The notes below the pieces were generated by a model that ran no database searches, had not been told where the DNA came from, and saw only the letters and a program-made list of their open reading frames with translations. Below, piece after piece: positions 1 through 5,390 of a stretch of DNA of 6,626 nt. Numbering within the stretch: the stretch's first letter is position 1; each line of letters opens with the position of its first letter. The DNA comes from Propionibacteriales bacterium (GTDB taxonomy: Bacteria > Actinomycetota > Actinomycetes > Propionibacteriales > Propionibacteriaceae): assembly GCA_030453285.1 (NCBI GenBank), contig JAKDKP010000126.1, positions 1 to 6,626 of the forward strand. The letters run 5' to 3'. The position numbers and the translations under genes were made by a program.

Positions 1-1484
1 AACAGATCGGCCGACTCCGATGCCTCGGCCACCTCGGCGGCGAGAGCCTCTTCGTATCGGCGGCCGCGAACATCCAGGTGCACCTCCACCACGCGATGAG
101 CGGTGTCGGCCGCCGGCAGCTCGAGACGTTTCAGCGACCGGGCGATGTGATCGTGTGCACAGGCCTCGACCGTGCAGGGTGCGGTGGCCGCCTGGAGCAG
201 CAGTTCCTGCAGGCTGGGTGGGGCTGCGTGGAACGACTCCGGCGCCAGTGCCTCGGCCAGGGCGGCCTGCTGCCATTCACCGGTACGGACCAGCGCGTCG
301 ACCAGGGTTGGAACCGGTGACGTCATCGTACGAGAGGTCCAGTCGTGGGCGGTCCATGCCATGGCCGCTGCCGCGCGAGCCTCGCCGCTGCGCGCCAGGA
401 TGCTCGCCCCGATGATCAACAGTGGCTGGGCCAGGGCGGGGTCGATGTCGAGGCGTCGGTGCCCCAGACGGCGGGCGGCGAAGAGCACCTCATCGGAGGT
501 GACCTGCCAGCCGTGCGCCACGTCTCGCACCACGTCGCCGACGGCCCGGTCCAGTTCGGCCTCCAGACGGGGCGATTCTGGTTGCCACAGCAGAGCATGG
601 CGCAGCGGCGCCGGAACGCGCAGGCTGCCCTCGTGCACCCGGACCAGTCCGCGCTGCAACAACATGCCCAGCGAGGTCGGCGGCACCCGATCCGCGGCGC
701 GGGACACCGTGGCTCCGCCCAGGTGCGCCACCACCGACAGGTCGAACCGGGCCGGGCCGGGGACGGTCGCCAGCAGATCACTGGCCAGTCGCAGAGTCGG
801 TCGCGACGGGGTGGATCCGGTCAACCCGCTGACCGGAGTTCCATTGGCGAGGAGCTCGGCGAGATCGAGGGTCACTCGTTCGGCCAGGTCATGCACCCCG
901 CCGGCCATGGCCCGTACCCAGGCGTGCTCGGCCGGGCCGAAGCCGGGGATCGCATGGCGCCGCACGACGTGATCGATCACCTGGTCGGCCTCACGCGCAG
1001 CCAAGGGGTGTAGATCGATGCGTATCGCTTCGGGGTGGTCGAGGAGTGGCCGGAAGGGGTCGCCGTCGTCGACGGCCTCCTCGTCGACGGTGCTCAGCAG
1101 GACGATGGCCCCCCGGGCGGCCAACCGACCGAGCAGGCGGCGAGTGTCGCGATCGGCTCGCTCAGCGTCCCGCAGCACGATGAGGGGGGTGCCGCCGGCT
1201 GCGGTGAGGGCGGCGATGACTTCAGTCTCGTCGTGGCCGGTGGGTCGGGCGTCCTCGGGCAGAGCCTGGACCACATCGTCGAGGGCATCGCCGCGACCGC
1301 TGCCGCCGTGAACGGTCAGCAGTGGTTGGTCCGGATCGATGGCGGCGAGTACGCGACGGACGAACGACCACTTCCCCGAGCCGCGGTCACCGACGACGAC
1401 GACACTGCGACGGTCGCGCACGGCGGCCAACGATCGTGCCAGGGACAACTGTCGCTGAGCGGGCGCGGCTGCCGGCGCCATCAT
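1..1484 (-). CDS. Large P-loop ATPase, probable LuxR/STAND-type regulator (N-terminal part, C-terminus beyond window)
   Basis: The minus strand is open from an ATG at 1484 to the window edge, giving 494 residues with no stop and strong G/C at third codon positions, so the overlapping + strand frames are shadows. A GGAGG (complement of 1494-1498) lies 9 nt upstream of the first of two adjacent ATGs and favours that one. Near residues 28-40 a hydrophobic strand leads into a Walker A-like loop, GDRGSGKWS, in which Trp39 sits where Ser/Thr normally follows the Lys. A Walker B-like strand LIVLRD lies at 101-106 and a sensor-like strand AIVLLS at 126-131. The rest is Ala/Leu/Arg-rich and helical. 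This fits the AAA/STAND module of large LuxR-family (MalT-like) regulators, which carry their HTH at the C-terminus, but that end is not visible, so the regulator assignment is inferred. It is divergent from the surface-protein operon and may control it. Confidence 0.72.
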   Translation of the reverse strand, partial: MMAPAAAPAQRQLSLARSLAAVRDRRSVVVVGDRGSGKWSFVRRVLAAIDPDQPLLTVHGGSGRGDALDDVVQALPEDARPTGHDETEVIAALTAAGGTPLIVLRDAERADRDTRRLLGRLAARGAIVLLSTVDEEAVDDGDPFRPLLDHPEAIRIDLHPLAAREADQVIDHVVRRHAIPGFGPAEHAWVRAMAGGVHDLAERVTLDLAELLANGTPVSGLTGSTPSRPTLRLASDLLATVPGPARFDLSVVAHLGGATVSRAADRVPPTSLGMLLQRGLVRVHEGSLRVPAPLRHALLWQPESPRLEAELDRAVGDVVRDVAHGWQVTSDEVLFAARRLGHRRLDIDPALAQPLLIIGASILARSGEARAAAAMAWTAHDWTSRTMTSPVPTLVDALVRTGEWQQAALAEALAPESFHAAPPSLQELLLQAATAPCTVEACAHDHIARSLKRLELPAADTAHRVVEVHLDVRGRRYEEALAAEVAEASESADL

Positions 1485-1665
1485 CAGACTTCGCCTCCCC
1501 CTTCGCCGAATGGTTCTGGGGTCGATGGCCCCCTGAACCACTCCATCATTGGCCGACGCGTTGTCGAGTCTAGGGCAGGTGTACCGCTTTCATGGGTGGA
1601 TAGTCGACATTCTTCGGCCCAGGAGGCAATCCGCGGTGGTTCGAGGAAGTTCAGTGGTGGCCTTG

Positions 1666-1677
1666 GGAACAAGTTCC
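1666..1677. promoter_or_regulatory. GGAAC-AA-GTTCC dyad, possible operator
   Basis: A perfect 5-bp inverted repeat with a 2-nt centre. The right half overlaps AAGTTCCAG (1671-1679), which is a near repeat of AAGTTCAG at 1647-1654, so there are two related half-site-like elements 24 nt apart. The symmetry is visible in the sequence; the operator role is inference. Confidence 0.3.
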
Positions 1678-1705
1678 AGCCAGTGCGGACCATCGATGAT
1701 GGCCC

Positions 1706-1726
1706 CAGTTTCAGTGCTGAAAACTG
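1706..1726. promoter_or_regulatory. Dyad CAGTTTCAG-tg-CTGAAAACTG, possible operator or hairpin
   Basis: TTTCAG (1709-1714) and CTGAAA (1717-1722) are perfect inverted arms around a 2-nt centre. Allowing one extra A on the right, the symmetry extends to CAGTTTCAG and CTGAAAACTG. The tight centre fits a protein-binding dyad better than an RNA hairpin. Its right arm shares bases 1723-1726 with the next inverted repeat, so in RNA the two could not form fully at once. Confidence 0.35.
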
Positions 1727-1751
1727 AGGGTTTCGCCCTTGGCCCCTCAGT
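1723..1751. repeat. 8-bp perfect inverted repeat ACTGAGGG / CCCTCAGT
   Basis: Arms at 1723-1730 and 1744-1751 are exact reverse complements with a 13-nt loop. Inside it, GGG (1728-1730) and CCC (1736-1738) could form an alternative smaller stem around TTTCG. No T-run follows directly, so it is not a canonical terminator. It could be a leader hairpin or an operator for the downstream operon if transcription starts upstream of it. Confidence 0.4.
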
Positions 1752-1819
1752 GGGTCCTCGGGGACACCATTATTTTCTCAGTAGCGTTCGTCGAGAGTCC
1801 CAGTAGTCCTGTCGATCGG

Positions 1820-1834
1820 CCCGGGAGTCCCGGG
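1820..1834. repeat. CCCGGG-agt-CCCGGG repeat
   Basis: Two copies of the self-complementary hexamer CCCGGG flank a 3-nt spacer, about 80 nt before the TTG start of the surface-protein gene. It can be read as a direct or an inverted repeat. GC-rich hexamers are common in such DNA, so a function is uncertain. Confidence 0.25.
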
Positions 1835-1903
1835 TACGGGTGGGCTTACCGTGAGCCTGCGGCACGGAATGGTTCATCAGGGGACATCACCGCCGCACTG
1901 GAT

Positions 1904-1909
1904 GAGGAG
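1904..1909 (+). promoter_or_regulatory. Ribosome binding site GAGGAG that fixes a TTG start
   Basis: GAGGAG lies 5 nt upstream of the TTG at 1915-1917. The nearby ATG at 1902 is in another frame, and the next in-frame ATG (codon 17, at 1963) would fall inside the signal peptide and remove its basic n-region. The TTG is therefore the likely start. Confidence 0.7.
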
Positions 1910-1914
1910 CAACG

Positions 1915-3222
1915 TTGACCACACCAATTCACCGCCGGCGTTCACCACTGGTAGCCGGAGCCATGGCACTCGGACTTGCGTTCGCCTGTCTCGTGCCCAC
2001 TGTCGCCTCGGCGGCACCCGTCGTCTCACAGTCCAACGGTCGTCTGCTCGACATCGATGGTGCGGTCGGCGGCCTGACCGATGTCGTCGCCGAACTCCGC
2101 GGCGCCGTAGCTGTCAACAGCGACGCCTCCGGCGATGTGATCGTCGACAAGCCACTGAACGCCTCGGTCCTCTCCTCGCTGGAGTTGACCAGCACCGGGG
2201 TCAACCTGCTGGGCGACAACGGCATCATCCAGCTCGGCGCGGTGGGTCAGTACGCCCGCGCCAACGATGACGGCTCCTCGGTCGCCTTCTCCGGTGGCGT
2301 CAGCAATGCCAGCAGTCTGATCGGTGTCGGGGCCGGAGAGGTCACCCCGAGCGATGTGGGCAGCCCCGACGGCAATGCCTCCATCTCGTTGAGCACCAAG
2401 CAGATCCTGGGCGGCACCACCGATCTGGTGAAGCTCGGCATCGACGTCGGGGCGCTGGCCGCCTCGGCCGAACAGACCGTCGACGGGAAACAGACCGGCA
2501 AGTACGTGCTGGCCGACGTGGGCATCAACGTCGGGGGTACCGCGGTCCAGCCGACCGGCGTCACCCTGTACAACGCCCTGAACACCCTTCTCCAGGCTGC
2601 CAAGGTGGCCGGACTCACCCTGCCGAATCCGTTGAAGGCCGACGGCTCGGTGGCACTGACCGAGGAGGACCTGCTCGCCGCCGCTGGCGTCTCCAGCCTC
2701 AACGAACTGCCGCCGAACACCGATCTGCTGCAGTACGTTCCCGCGGCAGTCGTCAAGAAGTTGACCACGTCGGTGAACGACATCCTGGACGCCGTGCAGG
2801 CCAAGGTGGACCAGATGGGTCCTCTCGCCGGGGCCATCCTGGCCGCGGCACTGCGCACCGCCCGCAACGTCATCAATCCGGTCCTGAACGGACTGGGCAC
2901 CACCGTGGAGGGGCCGCTGGCGGCGGCGATCAAGCCACTGGCCGCCCTGGTGGTGAACGGCAAGAGCACCGGCGAGGACGGGAGCTTCACCCAGACCGCG
3001 CTCCGCGTCCAACTGGGTCCCAACGGCTCGCTCGCCACGGTTGACCTGGCCAGTGCCACGGTTGGCCCCAACGCCGGTGAAATGGCCGTGCCGCTGGCCG
3101 GACCGGAGTCGCTGAGTGTCGGCGGTGCGGTCATCGCATTGGCGGCCGTGGTGGGATTCGTGGTGATCCGACGCCGTCGTACCGAGCAGAACTCCGCCGT
3201 CACCGTCGGGAAGGGAGTCTGA
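1915..3222 (+). CDS. Choice-of-anchor G family surface protein with PEP-CTERM-like tail
   Basis: A 435-aa exported protein. Residues 1-33 are a classical signal peptide: basic HRRR at 6-9, a hydrophobic core, and an A-S-A/A-P cleavage site after Ala33. The mature N-terminus (SQSNGRLLDIDG, then IIQLGAVGQYARANDDGSS at about 104-122 and a GGVSN segment) resembles what I know of the actinobacterial choice-of-anchor G family, whose members keep a common body but end in different anchors. Here the tail is VPLAGPESLS (392-401), a membrane helix (about 402-418) and RRRR (419-422), then 13 residues. There is no LPXTG. The Pro-Glu-Ser plus helix plus Arg cluster is the layout of exosortase substrates, and an exosortase-like gene lies two genes downstream. 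The molecular function of the body is not known to me. It begins with TTG behind a strong ribosome binding site. The family call is from memory; the tail reading is direct. Confidence 0.85.
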   Translation: MTTPIHRRRSPLVAGAMALGLAFACLVPTVASAAPVVSQSNGRLLDIDGAVGGLTDVVAELRGAVAVNSDASGDVIVDKPLNASVLSSLELTSTGVNLLGDNGIIQLGAVGQYARANDDGSSVAFSGGVSNASSLIGVGAGEVTPSDVGSPDGNASISLSTKQILGGTTDLVKLGIDVGALAASAEQTVDGKQTGKYVLADVGINVGGTAVQPTGVTLYNALNTLLQAAKVAGLTLPNPLKADGSVALTEEDLLAAAGVSSLNELPPNTDLLQYVPAAVVKKLTTSVNDILDAVQAKVDQMGPLAGAILAAALRTARNVINPVLNGLGTTVEGPLAAAIKPLAALVVNGKSTGEDGSFTQTALRVQLGPNGSLATVDLASATVGPNAGEMAVPLAGPESLSVGGAVIALAAVVGFVVIRRRRTEQNSAVTVGKGV

Positions 3223-3224
3223 GG

Positions 3225-3392
3225 ATGAGCGGCAGTGACCTCACCGGGTCCACGTCCGCTGGGGCCTTGGCCGCCACCGGAAGCGTGATCTTCGGCTGGG
3301 AGTTCGCCCTGGCGGTCGTGCTGCTGCTTGCTGGCTTCTTCGTGACCCGGATCGCGTACCAGCGTCGAAAGGCTCGCGCTGGACGATCATGA
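3225..3392 (+). CDS. Small single-pass protein with LAATG sorting-like motif (55 aa)
   Basis: This short gene starts 2 nt after the previous stop, with AAGGGAG (3211-3217) 7 nt upstream of its ATG. The protein has a Ser/Gly/Thr-rich start, LAATG at residues 15-19, a hydrophobic segment at about 20-40 containing one Glu (Glu26), and a basic end with RRK at 47-49. Motif, helix and positive tail in that order form a sorting signal, and LAxTG is the motif family of class E sortases. It has no signal peptide and almost no mature domain ahead of the motif, so it is unlikely to be an ordinary displayed protein. It may be a membrane accessory of the exosortase or glycosyltransferase, a small second substrate, or a peptide whose LAATG is coincidental. 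Its stop codon lies inside the first GATC repeat of the next gap. I do not recognise a family. Confidence 0.7.
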   Translation: MSGSDLTGSTSAGALAATGSVIFGWEFALAVVLLLAGFFVTRIAYQRRKARAGRS

Positions 3393-3430
3393 TCAACTCT
3401 GATACACCATGATCAATTGATCGTGATCAA
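3388..3430. repeat. CATGATCAA repeat cluster with inverted repeat, possible operator
   Basis: CATGATCAA occurs at 3388-3396 and 3408-3416, and CGTGATCAA at 3422-3430. GATC appears five times between 3385 and 3428. Bases 3408-3425 (CATGATCAATTGATCGTG) form an almost perfect inverted repeat with one T/G mismatch pair, still able to pair as wobble in RNA. The A/T richness stands out from the flanking genes. It fills the only gap in the + strand run, just ahead of the glycosyltransferase ribosome binding site, so it could be an operator, an internal promoter region or an mRNA hairpin tuning translation. The role is inferred. Confidence 0.5.
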
Positions 3431-3444
3431 CACCGAGGACGGCG

Positions 3445-4797
3445 ATGAACACCACCGAATCAGCGCAGGCGCTCGCGTTCGTGCTGCTGGTGATCTTCCT
3501 CGGGTACGTGCTACTGATCGTCATCCCGTTCCTGCGGCGGCGGCCGAACCCCGAGGGAGACTCGGATCTCCTCGACTTCCACGTGTTCATCGCCGCACGG
3601 GACGAGGAGAGCGTGATCGGAGCGACGATCGCGCGGCTGCGCAGTCAGTTCGATCGCCTGCACATCTGGGTGATCGACGATGCCAGCCTTGATGCCACCG
3701 GACGGATCGTCACCGAGGCGATGTCCACCGATCCCCGGTTGCATCTGGTCTCCCGGCGTCTGCCCGAGGCCCGCAAGGGCAAGGGGGCCGCACTGAATGC
3801 GGCCTTCGACACCCTGCGGGCCTGGCTGCCGGACGACGTCGACCCGACACAGGTGGTCGTGCTCGTCGTCGACGCCGACGGTCGCCTCGCACCCAATGCG
3901 TTGGCCCAGGCGGCAGGACCGGTCGCCTTCGGTGACCCGAGCACTGGTGCGGTGCAGGTGGCGGTGTGGATGTCGAACCGCGATGACGCCCGCCCGTTGC
4001 CGGGCCAGGCACGCTGGCGCAATCGGCTGGGCAGCTACCTGATCCGCATGCAGGACATCGAGTTCCGGACCGCCATCGCCGCGATGCAGTCGCTACGTGG
4101 ACACACCGCCTCGGTCGGTTTGGGCGGCAACGGGCAGTTCGTCCGGTTGTCGGCGCTGATCGACATCGCCGGCGAGTACGGGGCTCCCTGGCACGGGTCC
4201 CTGCTCGAGGACTACGAGCTCGGCGTGCACGTGATGCTGACCGGACATCGAACCGTCTATCTGCATGACACCCACGTCGCCCAGGAGGCGTTGCCCAGTT
4301 GGCGGCGCCTGCTGATCCAACGCGTCCGGTGGTGCCAGGGCGGTATGCAGTGCGCCCGCTACCTCGGCCAGATCTTCCGGTCGCCGAACTTCAGCAATGC
4401 CGGTGCGCTGGAGGCCAGCTACTTCCTGTTGATGCCGTACATCCAACTCGTCGGTGTCGTGCTGTGGCCGGCCGTCTTCGTCACCATGGTGGCCCAGGGT
4501 GCGGTCACCGTGGGCAGTGTGGGCGCCTGGTTGCTGGCCTCGTGGTGGCTGCTGCCGCTGGTCGTGGTCACCGGTGTCGTGCCCTTCGCGGTCTGGCCGG
4601 TGATCTATCGCCGTCAGTGCGCACCCCAAGCCTCCTGGCTGCGAGTGTTCGGCTGGTGCCTGGGCTACTGGCTGTACATGTACCAGACCTACGTGTGTGT
4701 CGTACGGGCCTTCTGGCGTTTGGTCACCGGGCGCAACGGGTGGGCCAAGACGCGCCGCAACGCCGAGAGCACCACCCTGGTCACCAAGGAGGCGTGA
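3445..4797 (+). CDS. Membrane glycosyltransferase family 2, processive polysaccharide synthase type
   Basis: A 450-aa inner-membrane enzyme expected to polymerise or transfer sugars from nucleotide-sugar donors on the cytoplasmic face. An N-terminal helix spans about 9-30. The GT-A domain follows: FIAARDEE (48-55), VIDDAS (76-81), a DAD metal/donor-binding motif at 143-145, GLGGNGQFVR (225-234), ED at 255-256 as the likely catalytic base region, and QRVRW at 292-296, the Q(Q/R)xRW-type signature of cellulose, hyaluronan and poly-GlcNAc synthases. About three further membrane segments lie between 323 and 420, and WAKTRR near 433-438 resembles the end of poly-GlcNAc synthase-like enzymes. The sugar is not deducible. 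The ATG has GAGG (3435-3438) 6 nt upstream, and an in-frame stop at 3424-3426 excludes an earlier start. Its stop overlaps the exosortase start, suggesting translational coupling. Confidence 0.92.
   Translation: MNTTESAQALAFVLLVIFLGYVLLIVIPFLRRRPNPEGDSDLLDFHVFIAARDEESVIGATIARLRSQFDRLHIWVIDDASLDATGRIVTEAMSTDPRLHLVSRRLPEARKGKGAALNAAFDTLRAWLPDDVDPTQVVVLVVDADGRLAPNALAQAAGPVAFGDPSTGAVQVAVWMSNRDDARPLPGQARWRNRLGSYLIRMQDIEFRTAIAAMQSLRGHTASVGLGGNGQFVRLSALIDIAGEYGAPWHGSLLEDYELGVHVMLTGHRTVYLHDTHVAQEALPSWRRLLIQRVRWCQGGMQCARYLGQIFRSPNFSNAGALEASYFLLMPYIQLVGVVLWPAVFVTMVAQGAVTVGSVGAWLLASWWLLPLVVVTGVVPFAVWPVIYRRQCAPQASWLRVFGWCLGYWLYMYQTYVCVVRAFWRLVTGRNGWAKTRRNAESTTLVTKEA
4786..4792 (+). promoter_or_regulatory. 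Ribosome binding site AAGGAGG for the exosortase gene
   Basis: A near-ideal Shine-Dalgarno sequence inside the end of the glycosyltransferase gene, 4 nt before the ATG at 4797. With the TGATG stop/start overlap it fixes this start and excludes the longer in-frame extension back into the glycosyltransferase. Confidence 0.75.
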
Positions 4798-5390
4798 TGG
4801 CGGTCCCTCAACATGCCGTGTCGATCGCCCCTCGACGCACGGTCGGTCTGCGCGGACACCCGGTCCTCGGCCTGTTGCTCATCGTCCTCGCGGTCGTGGT
4901 GATCGTCCAGGAGCGGGCCTTCCGTACCGTCGAGGCGACCCTGATGGCGCCCCTGCTGAGTGCGGTGCTCACCGGCGGGGCGGTGCCGGTCGACACCGCC
5001 GTCATGATCGGTATCGGTCAATCGGACGTGTATCGCCTGGCGATCACCTCGATGTGCTCGACCGCCGTGCTGTTCGTTCCCCTGCTCGCGTTGGCCGGGC
5101 TGATCCTGCTGGGCCCACGCTTCCGATTGCGGCGGGTGTTCGCCGGGCTGGGGGTCGGCCTCATGATCAGCCTGGTGGCCAATTTCGGCCGGTACGCCCT
5201 CGCGGCCTGGGCCCTGGAGACGTTCGGACTCGAAGGGTTCGATGTCGTGCATCGCTGGGCAGGGTCGTTGTTGGTGATCTTCGCCTTCGCGTTCGCCTTC
5301 TTCGTGATGCTGAAGATCGCCACCGGCGGCGGACGCCAACCGGCCGCCAAGGGGCCGAGACGTGGCATCCAGCCGACGGATCCCGCCTGA
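4797..5390 (+). CDS. Exosortase/archaeosortase family transpeptidase (compact)
   Basis: A 197-aa multi-pass membrane protein. Hydrophobic segments lie at about 22-38, 48-65, 84-106, 114-130 and 153-173, with a short basic C-terminus. Exosortases and archaeosortases share a catalytic Cys, an Arg in an NxxR-like motif and a later His or Arg, all near the outer face. Here these read as Cys87 in TSMCSTA, Asn129-x-x-Arg132 in VANFGRY, and His152 in DVVHRWAG, in the correct order and at plausible spacing. The family cleaves C-terminal sorting signals such as PEP-CTERM and is thought to transfer the protein to a lipid or polysaccharide acceptor. The likely substrate is the anchor-G protein upstream. 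It overlaps the glycosyltransferase by 1 nt at the start and the next gene by 1 nt at the end. At under 200 residues it is essentially only the core domain. I do not assign a subfamily. The call rests on motif pattern and context. Confidence 0.8.
   Translation: MAVPQHAVSIAPRRTVGLRGHPVLGLLLIVLAVVVIVQERAFRTVEATLMAPLLSAVLTGGAVPVDTAVMIGIGQSDVYRLAITSMCSTAVLFVPLLALAGLILLGPRFRLRRVFAGLGVGLMISLVANFGRYALAAWALETFGLEGFDVVHRWAGSLLVIFAFAFAFFVMLKIATGGGRQPAAKGPRRGIQPTDPA

Larger units (their letters stand above)
1485..1914. other. Divergent intergenic region, dyad-rich, no convincing gene
   Basis: These 430 nt separate the minus-strand ATPase gene from the plus-strand operon. Short frames cross it, but none has a recognisable protein with its own ribosome binding site, and A/T content is somewhat higher than in the flanking genes. 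It should hold the promoters of both transcription units. I see no clear TTGACA/TATAAT pair on either strand. It contains several dyad symmetries (1666-1677, 1706-1726, 1723-1751, 1820-1834), two AAGTTC direct repeats (1647-1652 and 1671-1676), and seven CAGT tetramers between 1652 and 1804. I do not recognise a known riboswitch class. Confidence 0.6.

Noticed and set aside
172..1727. Long plus-strand frames opposite the ATPase gene
   Set aside because: Their translations are Arg/Ser/Gln-rich low-complexity without domains, while the minus strand is one uninterrupted frame of 494 codons with P-loop-like motifs and good G/C third positions.
1723..1751. Rho-independent terminator
   Set aside because: The stem is good, but the 13-nt loop is large, no T-run follows directly, and no gene ends just upstream on either strand.
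1838..1914. Riboswitch in the leader of the surface-protein gene
   Set aside because: I looked for c-di-GMP and c-di-AMP riboswitch landmarks and saw none; only small GC-rich stems are present.
1933..1950. Twin-arginine signal in the anchor-G signal peptide
   Set aside because: RRRSPL has paired Arg but lacks the Phe-Leu-Lys context; a normal Sec signal explains the sequence.
2026..3203. Long minus-strand frames opposite the anchor-G gene
   Set aside because: They overlap each other and a plus-strand gene with signal peptide, family-like body and anchor tail; their translations show no domain features and are typical high-GC shadows.
3384..3430. CRISPR-like or origin-type iteron array
   Set aside because: Only three short copies with unequal spacing (20 and 14 nt) and no replication or Cas gene nearby.
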